A stretch of 64,000 nt of DNA, taken from assembly GCF_003544915.1 (NCBI RefSeq), contig NZ_CP032097.1, positions 806,001-870,000 on the forward strand. The letters are read 5' to 3'. Position 1 is the first letter of the stretch. Every line of letters begins with the position of its first letter. The notes under the pieces are model-generated. The model saw only the letters and a list, made by a program, of their open reading frames with translations, was not told where the DNA came from and did no database searches. The translations under genes and the position numbers were made by a program. The stretch is from Arcobacter ellisii. GTDB taxonomy: Bacteria; Campylobacterota; Campylobacteria; Campylobacterales; Arcobacteraceae. This document shows, piece by piece, positions 45,114-54,258 of the stretch.

Positions 45114-45331
45114 AAAATTAATAATTATTTTTATCTAACAAAAAAAATAAAAATATCTTTATAAAATCATAAAATAAAAAACTAAATTTACCATAAAATA
45201 GTAATTTAAAATCAATTATATTAAAAAAATGTCCTAAAAATGTCTTTGTTAAAAAATTATTTTTATAGGCAAAAATTACTTTTCTACTAAGGAATAATTA
45301 AGAAAACAATTGATTTAATTCCATAATTAAT

Positions 45332-45346
45332 TGAGAGTAATTATCA
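45332..45346. promoter_or_regulatory. Fur box before the first TonB-dependent receptor
   Basis: TGAGAGTAATTATCA keeps the right half-site exactly and part of the left. TATAAT follows at 45351-45356, so the site overlaps the promoter. The rest of the gap 45114-45331 is AT-rich with no gene that I can support. Confidence 0.65.
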
Positions 45347-45371
45347 TAATTATAATGAAAAAAGGAAACAT

Positions 45372-47498
45372 ATGAAAAATATTGAAAGAAAAATAATTCC
45401 ATTATCACTTTGTTTGTCATTAGCATTATCTGCAAATGCAAAAGCAGAAGAAAAAACTATTCTGGAAGAGATTAAAGTATCTGAAGAGCTTGGATATTAT
45501 ATTAGTGAAGGTACAACAGAAGGGGTAGATTCATATACAACAAAAAGTATGGGAACAGCAACAAAATTAAATTTATCTGTTAAAGATACCCCACAATCTG
45601 TAAAAGTATTGACGAACCAATATTTAAAAGATACAAATATAAGTTCTTATCAAGATGTACTTGAAAAAATACCTGGAGTTACTTTAAATAGATGGGATGA
45701 AAGAGTTAATGCAAGTGCAAGAGGATTTGATATTGACTATTACAAAATTGATGGAATGCCCACTTATTCAACTTATAATGAAAGAGATTTTGATTTATCT
45801 GTATATGATAGAGTTGAATTAGTAAAAGGAGCAAATGGATTAACAACTGGTTATGGTAATCCTTCAATGAGTATTAATCTTGTTAGAAAAAGAGCAAATA
45901 GTAAAGAATTAACAGGAGATATTTCAGCAACTGCTGGTTCTTGGGACTCTTATGGAATAGCAGCAGATGTGGGTTCTGCTTTAAATGAAAGTGGAAGTGT
46001 AAGAGGAAGAGTTGTTTTAAAACATGAAGAACAAGATTCATATATGGATAATTATAAAAGAGAAAATAATTTATTTTATGGAGTAATAGATTCAGATTTA
46101 AGTGATACTACTTATTTATCAACGGGAGTTTCATATCAAAATTTAGATAGAGATGGTGTTAGATGGGGTGGTTTACCTGCTTTTTATAGTGATGGAACAA
46201 GAACTGATTTTAGTAGGTCAAAAACTGTAAGTGATGATTGGACTTATTGGAATAGTGAAATAAAATCTGTATTTGCTGATTTAAAACAATATTTACCAAA
46301 AGATATGACTTTAAATTTATCTTATGCTTATGATGAAATAAATACTGATACAGCTTTATTATATTTTTCTGGTAAAGTTAATAAAGTAGATGGTAGTGGG
46401 TTACAATATATGGATTGGGAAGCTCAAACTCAGAATAAACAACATAATATTGATTTATCTATGAACATACCTTATAAACTTGCTAAAAAAGAACATGAAT
46501 TAGTGATTGGAACTTCTTATAATTTAGATAAAACAACAAAATATGAAGGAAGATATCCAAATGGATATTACTCTACACTAAACAATTTTTATGATTATAA
46601 TTTAACACTTCCAAGTGCTTCAAGTTCTGATGCACCTTATATTTTACAGCCAGAACAAATTGAACAAAAAGCAATTTATTTAGCAAATAATATTTTATTG
46701 ATGGATGATTTAAAATTTATTGTAGGAGCAAGAGTTAGTAACTGGGAATATACAAGTAAAAATTCAACAAAACAGAGTAGAAAATTTGATAATGAATTAA
46801 CACCTTATGTTGGATTAGTTTATGATTTAGACAAAAATCATTCAATCTATACAAGTTATACAAGTATTTTTAAACCACAAGATAAAAAAACAGTTAGTGG
46901 GGAGTATTTAGACCCAATTGAAGGGAATAATTATGAAATAGGAATTAAAGGAGAATATTTTGATAATAGATTAAATACATCTTTAGCACTATTTAGAATA
47001 GAACAAGATAATGTAGCAGAAGATGATCCTTCTGGAACTTTTGTTCCTGGAACAACAACAGTAGCAAGTGTATCAGCTGATGGAGTAACAAGTAAAGGAT
47101 TTGAATTTGATATAGCAGGACAAATAACTGATAACTTCAGTATGGATTTTGGATTAGCAAATTTTGAAGCTGAAGATGCAAATGGAGAAAAGTTTAATAC
47201 AAAGGCTTCAAGAACAACAGCCAATATTTTTGCGAAATATAAAGTAAATGAATATAGAGCAGGTCTTGGATTAAATTATAAAAGTAAAATTTATACTGGA
47301 ACAGGTTTATCTGAAATTACACAAGACGCTTATATAACTACTGATTTAATGTTAGGTTATGAATTATCAAAAAATACAGATTTACAATTAAATATAAATA
47401 ATATTTTTGATAAAGAGTATTACACTGGAATTGGAGCAAATTCAATGGTTTATGGTGATCCAAGAAATACAACACTTACAATGAGATATAAATTCTAA
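45372..47498 (+). CDS. TonB-dependent siderophore receptor (FhuE/FpvA-like)
   Basis: A 708-residue outer-membrane receptor. A signal peptide (IIPLSLCLSLALSANAKA) is followed by a TonB-box-like segment EEIKVSEE. The plug domain has TPQSVKVLTNQYLKD, LEKIPGVTLNRWDER and YDRVELVKGANGL, typical of the siderophore-receptor subgroup. A 22-strand barrel follows and ends in an aromatic MRYKF, as outer-membrane proteins do. The ligand is not readable; hydroxamate-type siderophores are common for this subgroup. A Fur box and TATAAT precede it. A terminator (47497-47526) follows, but small membrane and PepSY genes continue in the same direction. Confidence 0.9.
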   Translation: MKNIERKIIPLSLCLSLALSANAKAEEKTILEEIKVSEELGYYISEGTTEGVDSYTTKSMGTATKLNLSVKDTPQSVKVLTNQYLKDTNISSYQDVLEKIPGVTLNRWDERVNASARGFDIDYYKIDGMPTYSTYNERDFDLSVYDRVELVKGANGLTTGYGNPSMSINLVRKRANSKELTGDISATAGSWDSYGIAADVGSALNESGSVRGRVVLKHEEQDSYMDNYKRENNLFYGVIDSDLSDTTYLSTGVSYQNLDRDGVRWGGLPAFYSDGTRTDFSRSKTVSDDWTYWNSEIKSVFADLKQYLPKDMTLNLSYAYDEINTDTALLYFSGKVNKVDGSGLQYMDWEAQTQNKQHNIDLSMNIPYKLAKKEHELVIGTSYNLDKTTKYEGRYPNGYYSTLNNFYDYNLTLPSASSSDAPYILQPEQIEQKAIYLANNILLMDDLKFIVGARVSNWEYTSKNSTKQSRKFDNELTPYVGLVYDLDKNHSIYTSYTSIFKPQDKKTVSGEYLDPIEGNNYEIGIKGEYFDNRLNTSLALFRIEQDNVAEDDPSGTFVPGTTTVASVSADGVTSKGFEFDIAGQITDNFSMDFGLANFEAEDANGEKFNTKASRTTANIFAKYKVNEYRAGLGLNYKSKIYTGTGLSEITQDAYITTDLMLGYELSKNTDLQLNINNIFDKEYYTGIGANSMVYGDPRNTTLTMRYKF

Positions 47499-47526
47499 AA
47501 AAGAGACTTTTAAAGTCTCTTTTTTA
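47497..47526 (+). terminator. Rho-independent terminator after the first receptor
   Basis: The hairpin has arms AAAGAGACTTT and AAGTCTCTTT followed by a T-run. It comes right after the receptor stop and may only reduce expression of the genes behind it. Confidence 0.85.
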
Positions 47527-47539
47527 TTTTAGGAGAAAA

Positions 47540-47845
47540 ATGAAAAAATTAATAAAATCTTTATCTATTCCTGAATCAAGTGGAAAAAAGATAGGTTTAT
47601 TTAGAACAATTTGTGCAATATTTGGTGGTTTGTTAGTTGCTTATCTTTCAATGACTTTACTAATATTTTTAATTCCAGCTAGTGTTGGAGAATCAATAAT
47701 AATTCCTTTACTTTTAAATACTTTTGTTTGGGCAGTTTGTGCTTTATGGATTAGTTTATCTTCTACAAAATTAAATGCTTTATTAAAAGTTATTGTTCCA
47801 TCTTCTATTTTTTCTATTTTGATAATAATTTTATATAATATTTGA
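47540..47845 (+). CDS. small three-helix membrane protein of an iron-uptake operon
   Basis: A 101-residue protein with three hydrophobic segments (AIFGGLLVAYLSMTLLIFLI, LLLNTFVWAVCALWI, SSIFSILIIILYN). It resembles the short iron-uptake-associated proteins (DUF3649-type) that accompany siderophore receptors and PepSY proteins, though my family call is tentative. AGGAG precedes the ATG. The PepSY gene follows after 9 bases. Confidence 0.65.
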   Translation: MKKLIKSLSIPESSGKKIGLFRTICAIFGGLLVAYLSMTLLIFLIPASVGESIIIPLLLNTFVWAVCALWISLSSTKLNALLKVIVPSSIFSILIIILYNI

Positions 47846-47854
47846 GGTAAATAA

Positions 47855-49408
47855 ATGAGTAAACAATTTAATCAAAGACTTCAAAGGGTTCATGTAGCAA
47901 CTGGAATTTCCCTTTCATTACTTATGTATATTGCTGTATTTTTTGGAATCTTTGCAATATTACTTCCTTATATTCAAGTATGGGAAAAACCATCACGACA
48001 TTTTAAATTAGCTGATATTTCAACAATTGATTATGGAGCTATGATTGATCCAGTTTTAGCAGATTCTGATTATCCAAAAATAAATGGAATTCATATAATA
48101 CTTCCTGGATATATGGGTGATCCAGCATTAAGAATAAGTACAGATTTTACTAAAACACGAGTTTTTAATCCAAATACAAATCAAGAAGTTGAAAATGAAG
48201 ACAAAGCATCAGAACTTGCAAAGTTTTTAAATCATATGCATTATGGGAGACCTTTTAAGGATTTTGGATATATTTTATTTGGTCTTATGGCAGTAGGTGT
48301 TATGTTTTTAGTTATTGGTGGAGTAATACTTATAACAAAAATAAAATATAAAAATAGTTCAAAAACAGCAACTAGCAGATTTTCAAAATGGCATAGAAAA
48401 ATATTTACATTTGTCTTTCCTCCTTTTATTATTATAACTTTAACAGGGGCATTGATGAATATAGGATTTACAGGTTCAGCTCCAATGGCTTATCTTGCAT
48501 CAAAAGGCGAAGCAACAAATGTTTTACAACTAACTTATCCAATTTTATATCCACTTGAAAAAGAGATAGAAAAGAAAAATGATAATGTTCAAATGATAAC
48601 AATGAATGAATTAATCAAAAAAGCAAAAGAAATTAATCCAAATATTGATATTCAAGAAATAGAACTCACAAATTGGCAAGATTCAAGTGCAACTGCAAAA
48701 CTTGAAGGATATAATCCATATATGCCATTTTTAAATGGAATTTCAAACAAACCAAGTGTGACTTTAAGTGGAGTTGATGGAAGTTTGATAACACAACAAA
48801 CAGTAATGGATAAACATTGGTCTGGACTATTTTATGATAGTGTTTTTTTCTTACATTTTTTGTTTGGTGTTGATACTTTTACTAGATTTTTAGTAGCAAT
48901 AATTATGACAATTTCAACTTTTGCAATTGGTTTTGGAGTTTTATTATGGCTTGAAAAAAGAGCAAGAAAATTCCCTGAAGGAATACCAGTATATCAAGGA
49001 ATGGGAAAACTTTCTTTAGCAGTAATGATTGGAGTTATTCCTGCAACAGGTTTACTGTTTTTTTTACAGTGGTTATTACCTTTTGATATGCAAAATAGAG
49101 TTTTAATACAAAAAGAACTTTTTGCAATATTATGGGTAGGAACTTTAACTTGGTCTTTTTACAGATTAAACTCTTATCAAACAGCAAAAGAGTTTCTTTT
49201 CTTAGGTGGAATTTTATTTATGTTAAGTCCAATTGTGCATTTTATTAATAGTGGTTTTTCACCAATTAGACTTTTAAATGAAGAGATGTTTACTATTTTA
49301 AACGTTGATATTGGTTTATTTTTGTTTGGTGCGATATTGTTTTTTGTTGCTTATAAACTTCCTACAAAAAGAGAAGAAATCCAAGCTTTTTGGACAAAAA
49401 AAATTTAA
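47855..49408 (+). CDS. PepSY-associated membrane protein (ferric/siderophore reductase-like)
   Basis: A 517-residue multi-pass protein. The N terminus has a helix (VATGISLSLLMYIAVFFGIF) typical of PepSY_TM proteins. Histidines are conserved in membrane regions (NHMHYGRP, WHRKIFTFVF, LHFLFGVD). PepSY-like periplasmic sequence includes ELIKKAKEINPNIDIQEIEL. At least seven further membrane segments follow. Such proteins are thought to reduce iron in siderophores taken up by an adjacent receptor. It lies in the operon of the first receptor. The C terminus extends beyond the usual PepSY length with four extra helices. Confidence 0.8.
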   Translation: MSKQFNQRLQRVHVATGISLSLLMYIAVFFGIFAILLPYIQVWEKPSRHFKLADISTIDYGAMIDPVLADSDYPKINGIHIILPGYMGDPALRISTDFTKTRVFNPNTNQEVENEDKASELAKFLNHMHYGRPFKDFGYILFGLMAVGVMFLVIGGVILITKIKYKNSSKTATSRFSKWHRKIFTFVFPPFIIITLTGALMNIGFTGSAPMAYLASKGEATNVLQLTYPILYPLEKEIEKKNDNVQMITMNELIKKAKEINPNIDIQEIELTNWQDSSATAKLEGYNPYMPFLNGISNKPSVTLSGVDGSLITQQTVMDKHWSGLFYDSVFFLHFLFGVDTFTRFLVAIIMTISTFAIGFGVLLWLEKRARKFPEGIPVYQGMGKLSLAVMIGVIPATGLLFFLQWLLPFDMQNRVLIQKELFAILWVGTLTWSFYRLNSYQTAKEFLFLGGILFMLSPIVHFINSGFSPIRLLNEEMFTILNVDIGLFLFGAILFFVAYKLPTKREEIQAFWTKKI

Positions 49409-49422
49409 AAGGATTTACAAAT

Positions 49423-49902
49423 ATGAAAAAAATTATGTATATTTTTCTTTTTTTAACTTCATATATTTATTCACATGAATTGATGTTAAATGTTATAGAA
49501 AATAGGGATAAAACAGTTACTTTAATTGGTGGAGAAACAATTCCTGGTGCTATGATTAGATTTGAATCATTACAAACAGGAGAAGTGATTTTTAAACAAA
49601 GATTACCAAAAGAGAGTGAAATTACTGTTTCAATACCAAATGAACCTTATCAGATTGTTCTTGATGGAGGTCCAGGTGAAAAAGTTATTAAAACAGGAAT
49701 TTTTGAAAAAAGAGATGATGAAATAAAAGTAAAACCAGAAATAAAAGAAAAATTAACAAAACCAGAACATGAAGTACATGAATGGGATAGTTTTACTTTA
49801 ACATTTTTTCTAATTATTATGGTTTTATTAATTTTAACAATCTATTTTAGTAATAAAAATAGTAATAAAATTTTAAAACAATTAAAAAATACACAATTAT
49901 AA
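49423..49902 (+). CDS. exported protein with C-terminal membrane anchor
   Basis: A 159-residue protein. I start at ATG 49423 because AAAAGGA precedes it and the result begins with a signal peptide (MKKIMYIFLFLTSYIYSHEL). A TTG in frame at 49390 lacks these features. A beta-rich periplasmic part follows (NRDKTVTLIGGETIPGAMIR). One membrane helix is near the end (FTLTFFLIIMVLLILTIYF). It resembles a transthyretin-like or CopC-like domain and may help iron passage, but I know no named family. It ends the first receptor operon. Confidence 0.65.
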   Translation: MKKIMYIFLFLTSYIYSHELMLNVIENRDKTVTLIGGETIPGAMIRFESLQTGEVIFKQRLPKESEITVSIPNEPYQIVLDGGPGEKVIKTGIFEKRDDEIKVKPEIKEKLTKPEHEVHEWDSFTLTFFLIIMVLLILTIYFSNKNSNKILKQLKNTQL

Positions 49903-49921
49903 AGAGGCTCCTCTTTATAAT
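49896..49921 (+). terminator. hairpin terminator after the first receptor operon
   Basis: A perfect stem (ATTATAAAGAGG with its complement, loop CT) spans the stop codon of the exported protein. It is followed by an AT-rich stretch without a clear T-run. Confidence 0.65.
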
Positions 49922-49923
49922 AT

Positions 49924-49938
49924 TGATAGCAATTATCA
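49924..49938. promoter_or_regulatory. Fur box upstream of hemP and the second receptor
   Basis: TGATAGCAATTATCA fits the 7-1-7 pattern with symmetric ends extended by one base on each side. It stands in the 120 bases before hemP. Confidence 0.75.
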
Positions 49939-50022
49939 ATTTTATTTATTTTTAAGATTTCTTGCGTTAATATCCCGTTTACATTTTGTTAATAATTAGT
50001 TAAAAATTTTACGAGAGTGATA

Positions 50023-50157
50023 ATGAAAGAAAAAAAAGATAAAAAAATTGATAGTAAAGAGATTTTCAATCAGACAAATATCATAACAATTGTTCATGAT
50101 GGACAAGAATATCACTTAAGAATCACAAAAGCAAATAAACTAATCCTAACAAAATAA
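50023..50157 (+). CDS. hemP: hemin uptake protein HemP
   Basis: A 44-residue protein with the HemP signature: IITIVHDGQEYHLRITKANK and the ending LILTK, matching I-x-HxGxxYxLRxTxxxKLILTK. The N terminus is charged (MKEKKDKKIDSKEIF). HemP is a small accessory or regulatory protein of heme and iron uptake loci in many Proteobacteria. It lies between a Fur box and the second TonB-dependent receptor, 107 bases ahead of it, so both are probably one Fur-controlled unit. Confidence 0.85.
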   Translation: MKEKKDKKIDSKEIFNQTNIITIVHDGQEYHLRITKANKLILTK

Positions 50158-50167
50158 TTATATTAAA

Positions 50168-50215
50168 TAGCTAGCCAAAAAATAAAAAGTTCTCCTAAAA
50201 AGTAGCCAGCCAAAA
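50168..50215 (+). repeat. leader repeat element, copy 1 (upstream of second receptor)
   Basis: TAGCTAGCCAAAA (50168-50180), AGTTCTCCTA (50188-50197) and TAGCCAGCCAAAA (50203-50215) form an ordered pattern between hemP and the receptor gene. The same order recurs at 56283-56324. It lies inside the probable transcript. Confidence 0.75.
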
Positions 50216-50264
50216 ATTAAAATCAAACATAAAAAATATTTAATTTTCTTGGAGGGAAATAAAA

Positions 50265-52424
50265 TTGAGAAATCATATCGTAAGTAAAAAACACAAAACT
50301 ACAAATTATCTAGGTGCATCTGTTGTAACAGCAGCAGTATTATTAACAACTCCTATGATGCTTAATGCTGAAGCAACAACTGTATTAGACAAAATCGATG
50401 TTGTTGAAGTTGAAAAAAATGATTATACAGAAAAATATAAAGTGGATAAATCATCTTCATCTAAAGTTACACAAGAATTAGTTGATACTCCTCAAACAAT
50501 ACAAGTTATTACAAAAAAAGTAATGGATGAACAACAAGCAACTACTTTACAAGAAGCTTTAAGAAATACTCCTGGTATTACTTTAAATCTTGGTGAAAAT
50601 GGAAACACAAACTCAAAAGATAATATCAATATGAGAGGTTTTGATGTTCAAGGAAGTATTTTCAAAGATGGAATTAGAGATTTAACAAATGCAGCAAAAG
50701 ATATGTACAACACTGAAGCTGTTGAAGTTACAAAAGGTGCAGTTGGTTCTGATAATGGAAGAGGTGTTTCTTCTGGATATATAAATCAAGTTACAAAAAC
50801 AGCAAAAAATGTTGATGAAGTTTCTGGAACAGTAGGGTATAGCACTGCAAAAAATGCAAGATTAACAGCTGATTTAAACAAAGCACTAAATGAAACAACA
50901 GGTGTTAGATTAAATGTTATGAAACAAAAAGGTGAAGTAGCTGGGCGAGATGAAGTTGAAATAGATAGAACTGGAATTGCTGCTTCTGTTGCATTTGGAA
51001 TTGGGACAGCTTCAAGAACTACAATTAATTATGAACATACTATTCAAGATGATGTTCCAGATGGAGGAATTCCAACTGTTGGACTTGATGGTTTAAATCA
51101 AAAAGTTGATTCTTCAACATTTTACGGAAGCGTAAATGATTTTGAAGAATCTAAAAGTGATACTTTTACAGTTAAATTTGAACAAGATTTCGCTTCAAAT
51201 TCAACATTCTCAAATACTATGAGATATGGTAAAACTAGACAAGAGATGTTATTAACTTCTCCATTTAATTATGACTCAACAGCAAATACAGTTGATAGAA
51301 GATTACATGCTAGATGGCAAGAGAATGAATTATTAACAAATCAATCAAATATAAAAACTGAATTTAAAACAGGTATGTTAATTCATAATGTAAGTACAGG
51401 TGTAGAAATTACAAAAGAGAATCAATTAACAAAAAATTATGCTTCTCAAACAGCTCAAATAACAGATTTATATAATCCAACAGCTATTTCTTGGAATGAC
51501 TTAACTTTCTCTGGTCAAAAAAGTGATGGAGAAACAACTACAATTGGAGCATATTTATTTGATTCAATTAGTATTGGTGAGAAATTTATCCTAACAGGTG
51601 GTGGAAGATTTGATAGATATGAAACAACAAATGATGTAGTTTCAAGTACTTTAGTTGCTTCAACATTAGAAGATGATGGGCACTTAAATAGTTATAAAGC
51701 AGGGTTAGTTTACAAACCACTTGATAATGGAAGTGTTTACATCTCAAGAGCAACTACACAATTACCTCCAGGTGGAGCCAACTTTACTTTAAGTGCAACA
51801 ACTACAAATGCAAATAATCCAGATATGGAACCACAAAAATCAACTACTGATGAAATTGGTACAAAATGGGATTTATTAAATAATAGAATTTCTTTAACAA
51901 CAGCTATTTATAAAACAGTAGTTGAAAATGAAACTATGACAGAAGCAGACGGAACTACTTCTCAAAATGGTGAAAAAGAAGTAAAAGGAATTGAGTTTGG
52001 TATTGTAGGTGATATCACTGATAAATGGAGTATGAGTGCAGGACTTGCAAAAATGGATACTGAATATACTAACTCAACATCAACAAATGAAGGATTAAGT
52101 CTAAGATTTGCTCCTGAACATACAGCAACTTTATGGACAACATATAAATTTACACCAGCGTTTAATCTAGGAGCAGGTGCAAGATATGTAGGAACTCAAG
52201 AAGTTAAAATAAGTACAACTTCAACAGCTCCTATTTCAAAAATTGAAGAGTATGTTGTTTATGATGCTATGGCTTCATACAAATATAACAAAAATATTAC
52301 TTATCAATTAAATGTTTATAATTTAACTGATGAAGAGTATGTTGCAAATATGAATAATTCTGGAAGAAGATACACACCAGGTGCTTCAAGAAGTGGATTA
52401 TTAACTTTTGCATATAAATTTTAA
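50265..52424 (+). CDS. TonB-dependent receptor (Fiu/PiuA-like catecholate siderophore type)
   Basis: A 719-residue outer-membrane receptor. The start is TTG at 50265, with GGAGG nine bases ahead. The signal region is VVTAAVLLTTPMMLNAEA; the TonB box is near VLDKIDVVEVE. The plug has DTPQTIQVITKKVMDEQ, LRNTPGITLNLGENG and AVEVTKGAVGSD. The barrel ends in FAYKF. The combination with a PiuC/YbiX hydroxylase just downstream is that of Fiu/PiuA-type catecholate receptors; HemP just upstream is usual for heme loci, so the ligand is uncertain. Confidence 0.9.
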   Translation: MRNHIVSKKHKTTNYLGASVVTAAVLLTTPMMLNAEATTVLDKIDVVEVEKNDYTEKYKVDKSSSSKVTQELVDTPQTIQVITKKVMDEQQATTLQEALRNTPGITLNLGENGNTNSKDNINMRGFDVQGSIFKDGIRDLTNAAKDMYNTEAVEVTKGAVGSDNGRGVSSGYINQVTKTAKNVDEVSGTVGYSTAKNARLTADLNKALNETTGVRLNVMKQKGEVAGRDEVEIDRTGIAASVAFGIGTASRTTINYEHTIQDDVPDGGIPTVGLDGLNQKVDSSTFYGSVNDFEESKSDTFTVKFEQDFASNSTFSNTMRYGKTRQEMLLTSPFNYDSTANTVDRRLHARWQENELLTNQSNIKTEFKTGMLIHNVSTGVEITKENQLTKNYASQTAQITDLYNPTAISWNDLTFSGQKSDGETTTIGAYLFDSISIGEKFILTGGGRFDRYETTNDVVSSTLVASTLEDDGHLNSYKAGLVYKPLDNGSVYISRATTQLPPGGANFTLSATTTNANNPDMEPQKSTTDEIGTKWDLLNNRISLTTAIYKTVVENETMTEADGTTSQNGEKEVKGIEFGIVGDITDKWSMSAGLAKMDTEYTNSTSTNEGLSLRFAPEHTATLWTTYKFTPAFNLGAGARYVGTQEVKISTTSTAPISKIEEYVVYDAMASYKYNKNITYQLNVYNLTDEEYVANMNNSGRRYTPGASRSGLLTFAYKF

Positions 52425-52426
52425 TT

Positions 52427-52450
52427 AATTCAATCCTTCGGGATTGAATT
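52427..52450 (+). terminator. hairpin with TTCG loop after the second receptor
   Basis: A stem AATTCAATCC/GGATTGAATT closes a stable TTCG tetraloop right after the receptor stop, followed by T-rich sequence. Confidence 0.75.
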
Positions 52451-52504
52451 ATTATTTTATAGATGAAATTTTGTTTTATTTATAAAGTAATAAAAGGAAA
52501 AAAG

Positions 52505-53185
52505 ATGATTTTACATATTCCAAATGTTTTAACTAAAGAGCAGTTAATTGAGTGTAGAAGATTATTAGATAATGCCAATTGGATAGATGGAAAATTAACT
52601 GCTGGAAGTCAAGCTGTTAATGTAAAAAATAATTTTCAATTATCAGAAAATGATGAACTAACTGCATATTTAAGAGAAGTTATAACAAATGCTTTGAGTT
52701 GTAATCCTTTGTTTATAAGTGCAGCTTTACCAAATCATATTATTTCACCATTTTTTAACAGATATGAAAATGGTGGAAACTATGGAAATCATGTTGATAA
52801 CTCAATAATGTTTGATAAAAAAATGAAAAAAAATTATCGTACAGATATCTCTTGTTCATTATTTTTTACAGACCCAGAAGAGTATGAAGGTGGAGAAATG
52901 GTTATTGAAGATACTTTTGGAACACATGAAGTAAAACTTCCAGCAGGAGATATGATTCTTTATCCATCAACTTCTTTACATAGAGTTGAACCTGTTACAA
53001 GTGGAGCTAGAATGGTTAGTTTTATGTGGGTTCAAAGTATGATAAGAAGTGCTTGGAAAAGAAGTATGTTATTTGAACTTGATAATACTATTCAAAGTAT
53101 AAGAGCAAAATATGGTGAAACAAGTGAAGCTGTAAATTTATCAATTCATTATCATAAACTTCTTCAAGAGTGGGCTGAACTTTGA
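52505..53185 (+). CDS. piuC: Fe(II)/2-oxoglutarate PKHD-type hydroxylase (PiuC/YbiX)
   Basis: A 226-residue dioxygenase. I start at ATG 52505 because AAAAGGAAAAAAG precedes it and the protein then begins MILHIPNVLTKEQL as in the family; an upstream in-frame ATG at 52463 adds 14 odd residues. Iron ligands are His96 and Asp98 (GNHVDNS) and His159 (LHRVEP); Arg169 would bind 2-oxoglutarate. Length and ligand positions match YbiX. These enzymes are encoded beside Fiu-type receptors and may modify siderophores or help release iron. The stop overlaps the next gene. Confidence 0.9.
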   Translation: MILHIPNVLTKEQLIECRRLLDNANWIDGKLTAGSQAVNVKNNFQLSENDELTAYLREVITNALSCNPLFISAALPNHIISPFFNRYENGGNYGNHVDNSIMFDKKMKKNYRTDISCSLFFTDPEEYEGGEMVIEDTFGTHEVKLPAGDMILYPSTSLHRVEPVTSGARMVSFMWVQSMIRSAWKRSMLFELDNTIQSIRAKYGETSEAVNLSIHYHKLLQEWAEL

Positions 53186-54258
53186 AAGAAAAATTAACTT
53201 TTATTCCAAATGATTTAGTCTCTTTAAAAGACTATGAACGATATGCAAAAGAGCGAATGAGTATTAACTCTTTAGCTTATGTTTGTAGTGGAGCAGGAGA
53301 TGAAATAACTTTTAAAAGAAATGAAGAGGCATTTCAAGAAATATATTTAGAAGCTAATACTTTAGAAGATTTAAGTGAAGCAAATACAAAAATAGAACTT
53401 TTTGGACAAACTTATGACTCTCCAATAATCTTAGCACCAGTTGCTTATCAAAAATTAGTGGATATAAATGGTGAAATAGCAACTGCACAAGCTGCAAATG
53501 TTACAAATACTTGTATGTGTGTTAGTTCTTTTTCAAGTTGTACTTTAGAGGAGATTTCAGAATCTACAAAATCACCATTATGGTTTCAATTATACATTCA
53601 ACCTGATATGAAAACAAATTTAGAACTAATACAAAAAGCTGAAATCTTAGGTTTTAAAGCAATAGTCATAACTATTGATGCACCAATTTCAGGAATTAGA
53701 AACGTAGAACAAAGATATGGATTTTCTTTACCTGAAAATATTAGTGCAGTAAACATAAATAATCCAATTCAAACTATAAGTAATTTTGAAAATATTTTAG
53801 AAATGGCAAAAATACTTCCTACTTGGAAAGATATAGAATTTATTAAAAATAATACAAAACTTCCAGTTATTTTAAAAGGAATAACAAACACTTCTTACGC
53901 AAAAAAAGCAATAGATTTAGGAATTGATGGAATTATTGTTTCAAATCATGGGGGAAGAACTTTAGATACACTTCCATCAACTATAGAAATTTTGCCAAAA
54001 ATAACAAAAGCTGTTGATAAGAAAATTCCAATTTTATTTGATGGTGGAATAAAAAGAGGAACAGATATTATAAAAGCTATAGCTTTAGGTGCAAGTGCAG
54101 TTTTAATTGGTCGTCCAATTATGTATGGTTTAGCAACAGCAGGTGCTTTAGGTGTTGCACATACACTTAAAATCTTAAAAGAAGAATTAGAAGTTTCTAT
54201 GATTTTTACAGGTTGTAAAGATATAAAGCAGATAAAAAATAAAGAGATTATTTTTTAA
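53182..54258 (+). CDS. FMN-dependent alpha-hydroxy-acid oxidase family protein
   Basis: A 358-residue TIM-barrel flavoenzyme. It has NTLEDLSEANTKIELFG, SPIILAPVAYQKL, WFQLYIQPD, KGITNTSYAKKAI, the catalytic histidine in SNHGGRTLDTLPS, and FDGGIKRGTDIIKAIALGA. The family includes lactate oxidase and glycolate oxidase. The start is TTG at 53182, overlapping the piuC stop by 4 bases. Coupling with a receptor and a hydroxylase suggests oxidation of an alpha-hydroxy-acid group such as in a citrate- or hydroxy-acid-containing siderophore, but plain lactate oxidation cannot be excluded. Confidence 0.85.
   Translation: MKEKLTFIPNDLVSLKDYERYAKERMSINSLAYVCSGAGDEITFKRNEEAFQEIYLEANTLEDLSEANTKIELFGQTYDSPIILAPVAYQKLVDINGEIATAQAANVTNTCMCVSSFSSCTLEEISESTKSPLWFQLYIQPDMKTNLELIQKAEILGFKAIVITIDAPISGIRNVEQRYGFSLPENISAVNINNPIQTISNFENILEMAKILPTWKDIEFIKNNTKLPVILKGITNTSYAKKAIDLGIDGIIVSNHGGRTLDTLPSTIEILPKITKAVDKKIPILFDGGIKRGTDIIKAIALGASAVLIGRPIMYGLATAGALGVAHTLKILKEELEVSMIFTGCKDIKQIKNKEIIF

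Noticed and set aside
45114-45331. Possible small gene or leader motif in the gap before the first receptor
   Set aside because: I found no frame with a credible binding site. Slight resemblance to the receptor leader repeats (TAGGCAAAAA, TTTCTACTA) is too weak to call.
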